From NCBI RefSeq assembly GCF_010548275.1, contig NZ_JAAGLT010000015.1:147695-211694 (forward strand): a stretch of DNA of 64,000 bases, written 5' to 3'. Below are positions 35,502 to 44,034 of the stretch, one piece after another. Position numbers and translations under genes: made by a program. Position 1 is the first letter of the stretch. Every line of letters begins with the position of its first letter. A model generated the notes under the pieces. That model was not told the DNA's origin and ran no database searches. It worked only from the letters and a program-made list of their open reading frames with translations. This stretch comes from Streptomyces sp. SID12488. Its GTDB lineage: Bacteria > Actinomycetota > Actinomycetes > Streptomycetales > Streptomycetaceae.

Positions 35502-37822
35502 CAACCGACGGACCCGTACACGGACCCGCCCACGGGCCTGTCCACGGAACCTGGGAACCCCGCCCCGCCGCCCGCTGGGAGGACGGATATCTCAGCGGCA
35601 ACGGTCGCCATGGCGCCCTGGTCTTCGGCGACCCGGAAAACGACCGAGTCGTCGTCACGCACCACACCCTCGTCCGCCCGAACGGCGGCGAGCACGCACG
35701 GCCGCCGGAGCTGGCGGACCAACTCGCCTCCCTCCAGGACCGGTTGCTGGCCGGGGACACCACGGCCGCCGAGAGCTTCACCGACGGGCGGGAGCTGCAG
35801 TGGGTGCAGCCCTTCCACCCGGCGTTCCAGGTGCGGCTGCGCGGCGGAGCACCGGCGGGGGAGGGGCGTGACTACCGGCGGTCCGTCGACTTCACCACCG
35901 GCGTCACCGATGCCGGGTGCGAGGGCTGGCGCAGCCGGGTCTTCGTGTCCCGCGCGGACGACGTCATCGTCCAGTACGTCACCGCCGATGCCGATGCCGA
36001 TGCCGATGCCGATGCCGATGCCGGTGTCGGTGTCGGTGTCGCCGGCGGTCCCGGTCTCACCCTCGACATCGACCTCGACCACCGACTCCCGGGCGCTCCT
36101 TCGGGGTTGGGCGTCGGCCAGAGCGTGGTACGCACCCCCGAGGGCGCCCTGCTCACCCTCCGCGCCCGCTACCCGGACAGCGACCGCGCGTACACCGGCG
36201 TGACCCTCGTCGTTCCCACGGGCGGCGGTACGACCCTGACCCCGCCCGGAGCCCGTGTCGAGGGCGCGGAGTCCGTGCTGCTGCTGACCCGCGTCGTCCG
36301 GCACGTCGGTGAACTGGACACGGCGGACCACGCCCGCGCCCTGCGGGAACTGCTGCCGGACGAGGATGGCGAACCGGGTTCGGCAGCGCGGACGTACAGC
36401 TCTCTCCTAGCCCGTCATACCTCCCTCCACAGCACCGCCTACGACCGCGTCACCCTCGACCTCGCCGCCGACGAGACCGAACGTGCCCTGCCTGGCAGCG
36501 AGTTGCTCACCCGTGCCAAGAGTCCCGCCCTCCTGGAGCGACTCTTCGCCGCCGGCCGCTACCACCTGCTCTCCGCCGGCGGAATGTTCCCGCCCCGTCT
36601 GGTCGGCCTGTGGACCGGTGACTGGGACACCGCCTGGTCCGGGGCGTTCACCACCGACGCCAACCTGAACCTCCAGATCGCGTCCGCAGCGGCCGGAGCG
36701 CTCCCCGAGGTCACCGAGGCCCACGCCTCCCTGATCCACGGTCAGGTGGACGACTGGCGGGAGAACGCCCGCGCGGTCTTCGGCGCCCGGGGCGTGGCCG
36801 CGCCCGCACACACCGACGGAGAGTCCGGGCTGATGTACCACTTCAGCCGCGAGTACCCGCTCCACCTGTGGACCGCCGGTGCCGACTGGCTGCTCAAGCC
36901 GCTCGTCGACCATGACGACACCGAGGGGGTCCGCGACCCCCGCACGACCGCCCTGCTCGCCGAAGTCGCCCTGTTCTACGAGGACTTCCTCACCCGCACC
37001 GACGCCGACGGCCATCTCGTCGTCGTCCCGTCCTACTCGCCCGAGAACCGTCCCGCCAACGCGAGCTGGGGCACCGTCAACGCCGCCATGGACCTCTCGG
37101 CGGCCAGGCACGCCCTGCTCACAGCCGCCGACCACCACCCCGACGACCCCGAACGGGCCGACCGTTGGCGGGCGTTGGCCGACCGGCTCCCGCCGCACAG
37201 GGTCAACGCCGACGGCGCGCTCGCCGAATGGGCGTGGCCCGGCCTCGACGACACCTACGACCACCGGCACCTCAGCCATCTCTACGGTGTCTGGCCCCTC
37301 GACGAGATCAACCCGTACGACACCCCCGACCTCGCCGCCGCCGCGTACCGTGCCCTCCAACTCAGGGGCGCCGAGAACGACTCGGCCCACGGGCACCTGC
37401 ACCACGCGTTGATCGCGGCCCGCCTCCGCGACGGCGAACGGGTCACCCACGCCCTCGGCCAGGTGCTCGACGGCGACTTCTTCCACGCCTCCCTGATGAG
37501 CGCCCACTACCCGGGACGGGACGTCTACAACGCGGACGCGGCCCACACCCTGCCCGCCGTGCTCATCGAGGCGCTCATCCAGTCCACCCCCGACCGGCTG
37601 GTCCTCCTGCCCGCGCTCCCGGCTACCTGCCCCACCGGCCGACTCCGGGGCGTACGCACGAGGTTCGGCGCGGAGGTCGACCTCGACTGGGGACCGGGGC
37701 GGGGCCGGGCCGTCGTACGCCCCACCCGCAGCCACCGGATCGACCTCAGGACTTCCGCCGGCGCACGAACGCTCGATCTCGTCGCCGGAGAAGACCACGT
37801 CCTCGACCTGAGGCCGCGGTAA
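35498..37822 (+). CDS. GH95 alpha-L-fucosidase / alpha-L-galactosidase
   Basis: The 774-residue protein overlaps the GH42 stop by four bases (ATGA). GH95 features are WEDGYLSGNGRHGALVFGDP near the start, DANLNLQIASAAAGALPE, HTDGESGLMYHFSREYPLHLWT, the SYSPENRP motif and DHRHLSHLYGVWPLDEI. The family removes alpha-1,2-linked fucose (or L-galactose) from plant side chains by inversion. There is no signal peptide. A run of Asp-Ala repeats, encoded by seven GATGCC units at about 35985-36026, sits in the N-terminal beta domain and may vary in length. Translational coupling ties it to the GH74-GH42 operon, indicating attack on fucosylated xyloglucan side chains. Confidence 0.88.
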   Translation: MTTDGPVHGPAHGPVHGTWEPRPAARWEDGYLSGNGRHGALVFGDPENDRVVVTHHTLVRPNGGEHARPPELADQLASLQDRLLAGDTTAAESFTDGRELQWVQPFHPAFQVRLRGGAPAGEGRDYRRSVDFTTGVTDAGCEGWRSRVFVSRADDVIVQYVTADADADADADADAGVGVGVAGGPGLTLDIDLDHRLPGAPSGLGVGQSVVRTPEGALLTLRARYPDSDRAYTGVTLVVPTGGGTTLTPPGARVEGAESVLLLTRVVRHVGELDTADHARALRELLPDEDGEPGSAARTYSSLLARHTSLHSTAYDRVTLDLAADETERALPGSELLTRAKSPALLERLFAAGRYHLLSAGGMFPPRLVGLWTGDWDTAWSGAFTTDANLNLQIASAAAGALPEVTEAHASLIHGQVDDWRENARAVFGARGVAAPAHTDGESGLMYHFSREYPLHLWTAGADWLLKPLVDHDDTEGVRDPRTTALLAEVALFYEDFLTRTDADGHLVVVPSYSPENRPANASWGTVNAAMDLSAARHALLTAADHHPDDPERADRWRALADRLPPHRVNADGALAEWAWPGLDDTYDHRHLSHLYGVWPLDEINPYDTPDLAAAAYRALQLRGAENDSAHGHLHHALIAARLRDGERVTHALGQVLDGDFFHASLMSAHYPGRDVYNADAAHTLPAVLIEALIQSTPDRLVLLPALPATCPTGRLRGVRTRFGAEVDLDWGPGRGRAVVRPTRSHRIDLRTSAGARTLDLVAGEDHVLDLRPR

Positions 37823-37913
37823 CCGCCGAGGAACAGCGCGACAGAGAACAGCACACACCCCCCAAGCCCCCCACCCCCACCCGCATTTCCCCCCACCCAT
37901 GGAAGGAACCCCC

Positions 37914-38633
37914 ATGGCAACACGCACCCGCACGCTGAGCCGGATCACCAAGGTTCTGCTGGCCCCCGCTCTCGGGCTCGGCGCCACCGTCGGTCTCGCC
38001 TCCGCCCCCGCCTCGGCGGCTGTCTGGAGCTCCTGCGACCAGTGGGGCAACACCTCGCTGAACGGCTACACCCTCTACAACAACATCTGGGGCTCCGGCG
38101 CCGGCAGCCAGTGCATCTGGGCCAACTCCGGTACCAACTGGGGAGTCAACGCCAACCACCCCAACACCGGCGGCATCAAGTCCTACCCCAACTCCAAGAA
38201 GGTGATCAACAAGTCGATCACCTCGCTCGGTTCGCTCTCCAGCAGCTACAACGTCTCGGTCCCGTCGTCCGGCGCTTACAACACGTCGTACGACATCTGG
38301 GACACCGACTACGACTACGAGATCATGCTCTGGGTCAACAAGACCGGAGCCGTCGGGCCGCTCGGCACCTCGCAGGGCAACGTGACACTGGGCGGGCACA
38401 GTTGGACCGTCTACAAGGGCAGCAACGGCGCGAACCAGGTCTTCTCGTTCATCCGCACATCGAACTCGTCGTCCGGCACGGTCAACGTCCTGCCGATCCT
38501 CAAGTGGATCAAGGACACCAAGGGCTGGTTCGGCAACGAGACCATCGGTGACGTGCAGTTCGGGTTCGAGATCACCTCGTCCTCCGGCGGCCTGAACTTC
38601 ACCACCAACAACCTGACGGTCAGCAGCAGCTGA
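37914..38633 (+). CDS. Secreted GH12 endoglucanase/xyloglucanase
   Basis: ATG 37914 behind GGAAGGAAC gives 239 residues. A Sec signal peptide ends near ASAPASAA (about residue 40). The mature jelly-roll domain has the nucleophile E136 in YDYEIMLWVN and the acid/base E219 in FGFEITSS, both at canonical GH12 spacing, plus a disulfide-type Cys pair near the N terminus. GH12 enzymes cut beta-1,4-glucan or xyloglucan backbones. It is 91 bases downstream of the GH95 gene and probably in the same transcript. No carbohydrate-binding module is present. The region after the stop holds three GGTAGCCA-type direct repeats. Confidence 0.9.
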   Translation: MATRTRTLSRITKVLLAPALGLGATVGLASAPASAAVWSSCDQWGNTSLNGYTLYNNIWGSGAGSQCIWANSGTNWGVNANHPNTGGIKSYPNSKKVINKSITSLGSLSSSYNVSVPSSGAYNTSYDIWDTDYDYEIMLWVNKTGAVGPLGTSQGNVTLGGHSWTVYKGSNGANQVFSFIRTSNSSSGTVNVLPILKWIKDTKGWFGNETIGDVQFGFEITSSSGGLNFTTNNLTVSSS

Positions 38634-38690
38634 CGCGGGTAGCCAGGTAGCCAGGTAGCCAGGCAGAAGGGCCGGGGCCGGTCGCGCCGT

Positions 38691-39878
38691 TCAGGCGCGG
38701 TCGACCTCGGCCCGCAGGGCGTTGTAGTCGGCGAACGCCGTATCGACATCGGCGCGGGTCAGGCCGTACCGGGCCAGGTCGTAGCGGTGGGGGCGGGTGC
38801 CCTTGGGGCGGGCGGCGACCTCGGGGAGCCGGGCGGCGTCGGCGTCGGTCCAGCGGGCGCCGACGGCGGCGTAGAGCTTGGGGGCGCCCGTCGCGGGGTC
38901 GGACCCGAGCCAGGAGTAGGGCACGTCCACCAGGGACTCACGCGGGACGGCGGCCCGGCAGGCGAGGCCGCGGTTCACGGAGCGGCTCAGGAGCTCCAGC
39001 CAGGTGGCGCCGAGGCCGGGCAGGTCCAGGGGGCGCAGGGTGATCGCCATGCCGGCCTCGATGAGGCTGCAGAACGAGGCCACAACGGCCGCCGGATCGC
39101 GGTGCGTCCAGACGATCGTGGCGTCCGGGAAGACCCGGAGCAGGGCATCCAGATTCCCGGTGTGCAGTGGGGACTTGAGGATCCAGCGGCGGCGCGGACG
39201 GCCGTACTGGAGCACCTGGTAGACCTGCTTGAGGTACGCGTAGTCGGGGACGAAGTCCCGCTCGTCGAGGGCTGCTCGGTACGCGGGGATGCGGGCCTGG
39301 GACAGCGGCATGATCGTGTGCGGGAGGGCGAAGGTGCACTCGTCCGGGCCCTCGGCGGTCATCGGGTGGATGTCGCGGTAGCGCGGGGCGAACAGGTTGA
39401 TGCCGCCGACCATCAGGCGCGCGGACCGGATCGCCTTCCGCCGTTGCTCGGGCGTGCGGTCCAGGTCGGGGGTCAGCAATTCCCACAACCTGGGACATCG
39501 GTGCTCTTCCGAGAGGGACAGCACACCGTGGGTGAGAGTGGTGGCGGTGCGCGGCAGGCCCACCACGAACACCGGTTTGTCGATGGGTTCTTGGGCGATC
39601 TGGGGGTGTTCGCCGATCAGCCCCCGGATCCGGGCCCGGCTGGTGAGATGCCTGCGGACATGCCCCTGCGCGGACATCCAGCCGACCGGGGTGAGGTTCT
39701 CGTCCCGCGCCCAGTCGCTCAGCAGGGCACGGAATCCGTCGACGAACTCCTCGTCACCGGGCGCCTGTCCGACGTCGGCGACCAGTCGGTCGAAGGCATG
39801 GCCGGGGGTACGGCGGGAGCGGTGGGCCGGCCGGAGCAGCAGGTCGGCCAGCTGGAGAGCGAGCGGAGATGAGGACAC
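38691..39878 (-). CDS. Sulfotransferase-family protein, tandem copy 1
   Basis: GTG 39878 behind AAGGGTG gives 395 residues. The PAPS 5'-phosphosulfate loop is seen as G107-L-P-R-T-A-T-T and the 3'-phosphate segment as IVWTHRDPAAVVASFCSL. The C-terminal half is well conserved with the neighbouring paralogue. This Sulfotransfer_3-type family transfers sulfate from PAPS to alcohols, amines or glycans; the acceptor is unknown. The gene is an evident duplicate of the next one: same strand, same length, and similar bases even beyond the stop codon. It converges on the GH12 gene inside the xyloglucan locus. Confidence 0.85.
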   Translation of the reverse strand: MSSSPLALQLADLLLRPAHRSRRTPGHAFDRLVADVGQAPGDEEFVDGFRALLSDWARDENLTPVGWMSAQGHVRRHLTSRARIRGLIGEHPQIAQEPIDKPVFVVGLPRTATTLTHGVLSLSEEHRCPRLWELLTPDLDRTPEQRRKAIRSARLMVGGINLFAPRYRDIHPMTAEGPDECTFALPHTIMPLSQARIPAYRAALDERDFVPDYAYLKQVYQVLQYGRPRRRWILKSPLHTGNLDALLRVFPDATIVWTHRDPAAVVASFCSLIEAGMAITLRPLDLPGLGATWLELLSRSVNRGLACRAAVPRESLVDVPYSWLGSDPATGAPKLYAAVGARWTDADAARLPEVAARPKGTRPHRYDLARYGLTRADVDTAFADYNALRAEVDRA

Positions 39879-40027
39879 GGGTGGAACACCCTTCGATGGG
39901 GGAGTGGCGCTGGACGGGTGGTCATTACCCAGCCAACTGCCCTTTGCCGCATCGGAGTTCGCAGGAAACCCAGGTTTAACAGCGGTCGGCCCTCCGCTCG
40001 AAGGGCAGGCCGGGGCCGGCCGTGCGT

Positions 40028-41215
40028 TCAGACGCGGTCGACTTCGGCCCGCAGGGTGTTGTAGTCGGCGAAGGCCGAGTCGACATCCGCGCGGGTCAGT
40101 CCGTAGCGGGCCAGGTCGTAGCGGTGCGGGCGGCTGCCTCTGAGGTGGGTCGCGACCTCGGGGAGCCGGGCGGGGTCGGCGTCGGTCCAGCGGGCGCCGA
40201 CGGCGGCGTAGAGCTTGGGGGCGCCCGCGGCGGGGTCTGAGCCGAGCCAGGAATAGGGCACGTCCACCACCGCATCGCGGGGCATGTCCGCCCGGGCCGC
40301 TAGTCCGCGTCGCACGGACCGGCTGAGCAGGTCGAGCCAGGTGGCGCCCAGGGCGTGCAGGTCGACTGTGCGCCGGGAGATGACCATGCCGCACTCGACC
40401 AGGCTGCAGAACGAGGCGACGGCGGTCACCGGGTCACGGTGGGTCCACACGAGCGTGGCGTCGGGGAACACGGAGAGCAGGGCGTCGAGATTCCCGGTGT
40501 GCATAGGGGACTTGAGGATCCAGCGACGCTGCGGCCGACCGTACTGGAGCACCTGGAAGCACTCCTTGAGGTGACGGTAGTCGGGGACGAAGTCCCGCCC
40601 GAACTGCTGGGCGTGGTACTCGGGCAGCCGGGCCTGGGACAGCGGCACCAGGGCATGCGGCAGGAGGAAGGTGCACTCCTCGGGGCCCTCGGCGGTCATG
40701 GGGTGGATCTCGCGGAAGCGCGGGCTGAGCAGATAGGTGCCGTTGAGCGTCCGGCGCGCGGTCGTGACCGCCTTCTGCCGCTCGCGGGGCGACGGTTCGA
40801 GGCCGGGGGCGAGCAACTCCCACAGGCGGGGGCAGCGGTGCTCGTCGGAGAGGGACAGCACGCCGTGGGTGAGAGTGGTGGCGGTGCGCGGGAGACCCAC
40901 CACGAACACCGGCTTCTCGACGGGCTCCTGAGTGATGGCAGGGTGCTCGGCGATCAGCCGCCGGACCCGGGCCCGGTTGGTGAGATGCCGGCGGACGTGG
41001 GCCTGCGCGGACTGCCAGCCGACCGGAGACAGCTCCTCGTCGGCCGCCCACTCGGCGAGCAGCGGCCGGAAGCCCTCGACGAACCACTCGTCCCCGTCCA
41101 CCCGCCCCGCCTTGCCGGCGATCCGGTCGAACACCCGGTCCGGATCGCGCCGGGAACCCAACGAGGGCCGCAGTAACAGGTTGGCCAGCGACAGAGGGAG
41201 GGGAGTGCCAGACAC
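40028..41215 (-). CDS. Sulfotransferase-family protein, tandem copy 2
   Basis: GTG 41215 with AAAGGAA upstream gives 395 residues, exactly as long as its downstream paralogue. It has the same PAPS motifs (VVGLPRTATTLTHGVLSLSDEHRCPRLWELL and LVWTHRDPVTAVASFCSL), WILKSPMHTGNLDALL and the C-terminal block DVPYSWLGSDPAAGAPKLY. No signal peptide or membrane helix is seen. Possible roles are modification of a sugar, lipid or secondary metabolite. No 3'-phosphoadenosine recycling gene is nearby. Confidence 0.85.
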   Translation of the reverse strand: MSGTPLPLSLANLLLRPSLGSRRDPDRVFDRIAGKAGRVDGDEWFVEGFRPLLAEWAADEELSPVGWQSAQAHVRRHLTNRARVRRLIAEHPAITQEPVEKPVFVVGLPRTATTLTHGVLSLSDEHRCPRLWELLAPGLEPSPRERQKAVTTARRTLNGTYLLSPRFREIHPMTAEGPEECTFLLPHALVPLSQARLPEYHAQQFGRDFVPDYRHLKECFQVLQYGRPQRRWILKSPMHTGNLDALLSVFPDATLVWTHRDPVTAVASFCSLVECGMVISRRTVDLHALGATWLDLLSRSVRRGLAARADMPRDAVVDVPYSWLGSDPAAGAPKLYAAVGARWTDADPARLPEVATHLRGSRPHRYDLARYGLTRADVDSAFADYNTLRAEVDRV

Positions 41216-41305
41216 GAGACGAGGTTCCTTTCCACGGGGACAGCAGGACAGGTGCGCCGAACCAGTGTGCAAAAAGCGCAAGTTGACAAACTCACCGCCC
41301 CCACC

Positions 41306-41746
41306 CCAAAGGGCTGCGGGGACCGGCGCAACAAGCCACGACAAGCCCGCACCGCCCCCTGAACCGAACAGTCCCTCCGATATCCCGGCCGCTGGCCACT
41401 ACTCGGTGGTCGGGAGAACGCCCCTATAGGGGCGCGGGGAACGGCGCGACAAGCCACAACGAACCCGCACCGGCCCTCGAACCGAACCGCCCCTCCCATG
41501 GGCCGGCCGCCGGTCTCTACGTGCCGATCGGGAGACCGCCCCGAGGGGCGCGGGGAACGGCGCGACAAGCCACAACGAACCCGCACCGGCCCTCGAACCG
41601 AACCGCCCCTCCCATGAGCCGGCCGCCGGCCTCTACGTGCCGATCGGGAGACCGCCCCGAGGGGCGCGGGGAACGGCGCGACAAGCCACAACGAACCCGC
41701 ACCCGCCCCCGAACCGAACCGCCCCCTCCCATGAGCCGGCGGCAGC
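41306..41746. repeat. 116-bp tandem repeat array, family C
   Basis: The block GGGGCGCGGGGAACGGCGCG recurs starting at 41429, 41545 and 41661, a strict 116-base period, with a degenerate copy from about 41310. Each unit carries ACAAGCCACAACGAACCCGC and a CTCTACGTGCCGATCGGGAG-like end. That end resembles the last codons and stop region of the adjacent GH31 gene (CTACTCCGCGATCGGGAG at 41749). The 533-base gap between the sulfotransferase and GH31 genes is otherwise empty. Related single copies occur at 47422-47486. The array therefore seems to have amplified from a dispersed repeat plus the gene's 3' end. Confidence 0.8.
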
Positions 41747-41748
41747 CG

Positions 41749-43800
41749 CTACTCCGCGATCGGGAGACTCGCCCCGTCCCGCAGGAACAGCGGGATACGG
41801 TCCAGCGGCGCGTCCACCGTCACGGCCGCACCGCCCTCGTACGTCTCACCGGTCCACGCGTCCGTCCAGACCGCCCCCGCCGGCAGGTACGCCGTACGGG
41901 TCGTCGCGCCCGCCGACAGGACCGGGGCGACCAGCAGGTCGGGGCCGAAGAGATACGCGTCGTCGACCGACCACGTCGCCGGGTCGTCCGGGAACTCCAG
42001 GAGCAGCGGGCGCATCACCGGCAACCCCTCCTCGTGCGCCTCCCGCATGACCCGCAACACATACGGCTTCAGGCGCTCACGCAGGTGGACGTACCGCTCC
42101 AGGATCGCGCCGGCCTGCTCGCCGTACGACCACACCTCGTTGGGACCGCCGGTCATGTCGGGGCCCAGCGGCATGCCGGGGTCACGGAACCCGTGCAGCC
42201 GCATCAGCGGCGAGAACGCGCCGAACTGGAACCAGCGGACCATCACCTCCTGGTACGCCGGGTCGTCCGGATCGCCGCCGTGGAAGCCGCCGATGTCCGT
42301 GTTCCACCAGGGGATGCCGGACAGGGCGGTGTTGAGACCGGCCGCGATCTGGCGGCGCAGGGTCGGGAAGTCGACCCCGATGTCACCGGACCACAGGGCG
42401 GCCCCGTAGCGCTGACTGCCCGCCCACGCCGAGCGGTTGAGGCTGATCACCTCGTCCTCGCCGGACGCGATCAGGCCCTCGTAGAAGGTACGGGCGTTCT
42501 CGACCGGGTACAGGTTGCCGACCTCCAGGCCGGGACCCGCCCAGTACCGCAGGTTCTCCGGGAAGCCCGGCTTCAGCTCCGGCTCGCAGGCGTCCAGCCA
42601 GAAGGCCGTGATGCCGTACGGGGCAAGGTAGTTGTCGCGGATCTTCGACCAGAGGAACTCGCGGGCCTCCGGGTTGGTGGCATCGTAGAACGCGACCTGG
42701 ACGGTGGACGCGACACCCTTGTCCGGCCAGTCGGCGTGCGCCATCGGGCCGTACTGCGTGCCGATGAAGTAGCCGCGCTGCTCCATGAGTTGGTGGTTCT
42801 CGGAGAGCGGCGACACCGAAGGCCAGACGGACACGACGAGTTTGACGCCCATCTCCGCCAACTCCGCGACCATCGCGGCCGGGTCGGGCCACTCGGCAGG
42901 GTCGAACTTCCAGTCGCCCAGATGCGTCCAGTGGAAGAAGTCGCACACGATGGCCCGCAACGGCAGCCCGCGCCGCTTGTACTCCCGTGCCACGTCGAGG
43001 AGTTCGTCCTGTGTGCGGTAGCGCAGCTTGCACTGCCAGAAGCCCGCCGCCCACTCCGGCAGCATCGGCGTACGGCCCGTCACCGCGCTGTAGCGTCGCT
43101 GGGCGTCGGCCGGCTGCCCGGCAGTGATCCAGTAGTCGATCTGCCGGGCCGAATCCGCCACCCAGCGCGTCCCGTTGCCCGCCAGCTCCACCCGCCCGAT
43201 CGCCGGGCTGTTCCACAGCAGCGTGTAACCGCGGCTGGAGGTGAGCACCGGCACGGACACCTCGGCGTTGCGCTGCACCAGATCCAGCACGACACCCTTC
43301 TGGTCGAACCGGCCGTGCTGGTGCTGGCCGAGGCCGTAGAGCTTCTCGTCCTCGTAGGCGGCGAACCGCTGCTCAAGACGGTGGTAGCCGTTGCCGACGG
43401 CCGTGTAGAGACGCGAGCCGGGCCACCAGAAGTGCGCCCGCTCCTCGGCGAGCAGCTCGGCCGCGTCATCGGTGCGCAGGAAGCGGATCAGGCCCTCGGC
43501 GCTCACCTCGACGGTCAGCGCGCCGACGGTCAGCCGCCCCTGCCCGTCCTCGATCTTGACGGTGCACGGCGTCGACTCCGGCTCGTCCAGCAGGGCACCC
43601 GGCAGCCCCTCCAGGACCGGCCCGCCGAGCCGTGTCCGGACCCGGACCGCATCCGGGCCCCAGGGCTCTATCCGTACGGTCTCCTGCCGGCCGCTCCACT
43701 CCAGCGCACCGTCCCGCTCACGGAACGTACCGACGGTGGGAGAGGACTGCGCGAGGCTGACCGCGCCTGACGGGGGCAGGGATTCGGCGGACTGGTTCAC
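41749..43800 (-). CDS. GH31 alpha-xylosidase
   Basis: GTG 43800 behind CAGGAG gives 683 residues without a signal peptide. The barrel carries PEWAAGFWQCKLRYRTQDELLDV, the substrate-binding CDFFHWTHLGDW, the nucleophile D403 in FWLDACEPEL and the acid/base D473 in LWSGDIGVDF, followed by GIPWWNTDIGGF. The LDACEPE form of the nucleophile motif is typical of bacterial alpha-xylosidases rather than alpha-glucosidases. It should remove non-reducing alpha-1,6-xylose from xyloglucan oligosaccharides in the cytoplasm. The gene lies 234 bases downstream of the LacI gene on the same strand and may be read through from it; no operator is visible in that gap. Confidence 0.9.
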   Translation of the reverse strand: MNQSAESLPPSGAVSLAQSSPTVGTFRERDGALEWSGRQETVRIEPWGPDAVRVRTRLGGPVLEGLPGALLDEPESTPCTVKIEDGQGRLTVGALTVEVSAEGLIRFLRTDDAAELLAEERAHFWWPGSRLYTAVGNGYHRLEQRFAAYEDEKLYGLGQHQHGRFDQKGVVLDLVQRNAEVSVPVLTSSRGYTLLWNSPAIGRVELAGNGTRWVADSARQIDYWITAGQPADAQRRYSAVTGRTPMLPEWAAGFWQCKLRYRTQDELLDVAREYKRRGLPLRAIVCDFFHWTHLGDWKFDPAEWPDPAAMVAELAEMGVKLVVSVWPSVSPLSENHQLMEQRGYFIGTQYGPMAHADWPDKGVASTVQVAFYDATNPEAREFLWSKIRDNYLAPYGITAFWLDACEPELKPGFPENLRYWAGPGLEVGNLYPVENARTFYEGLIASGEDEVISLNRSAWAGSQRYGAALWSGDIGVDFPTLRRQIAAGLNTALSGIPWWNTDIGGFHGGDPDDPAYQEVMVRWFQFGAFSPLMRLHGFRDPGMPLGPDMTGGPNEVWSYGEQAGAILERYVHLRERLKPYVLRVMREAHEEGLPVMRPLLLEFPDDPATWSVDDAYLFGPDLLVAPVLSAGATTRTAYLPAGAVWTDAWTGETYEGGAAVTVDAPLDRIPLFLRDGASLPIAE

Positions 43801-44034
43801 GTGGCGGCTCCTGAAGGAAGGAGTGGGGGAGGGATGGCTGCGGGGGACCCCGGGCCGGCTCTGGCGGGCCGGTCCGGGACAGGCAGGGGTGCCCCAACGG
43901 CCGTGAGGTGTCCGGTCGTTGGGTGTGTTCGGGTGAGGTCTTCGGTTGTGGTGGTCGATTCCGGACGAGGCCGGCTGACGCGGGCGGGGCGCGGGGGATC
44001 AGTGAGGGGGGGGACGGGGATCAACGAGCGGGGA

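Noticed and set aside
41310..41746. The 116-bp array as a CRISPR
   Set aside because: The whole unit is repeated, without variable spacers, and no cas genes are present.
38691..41746. Sulfotransferases and repeats as part of an insertion sequence
   Set aside because: No transposase, terminal inverted repeats or target duplication could be seen.
41521..43770. A 749-residue plus-strand frame opposite GH31
   Set aside because: It is the antisense of GH31, with repeated N-terminal segments produced only by the 116-bp array.
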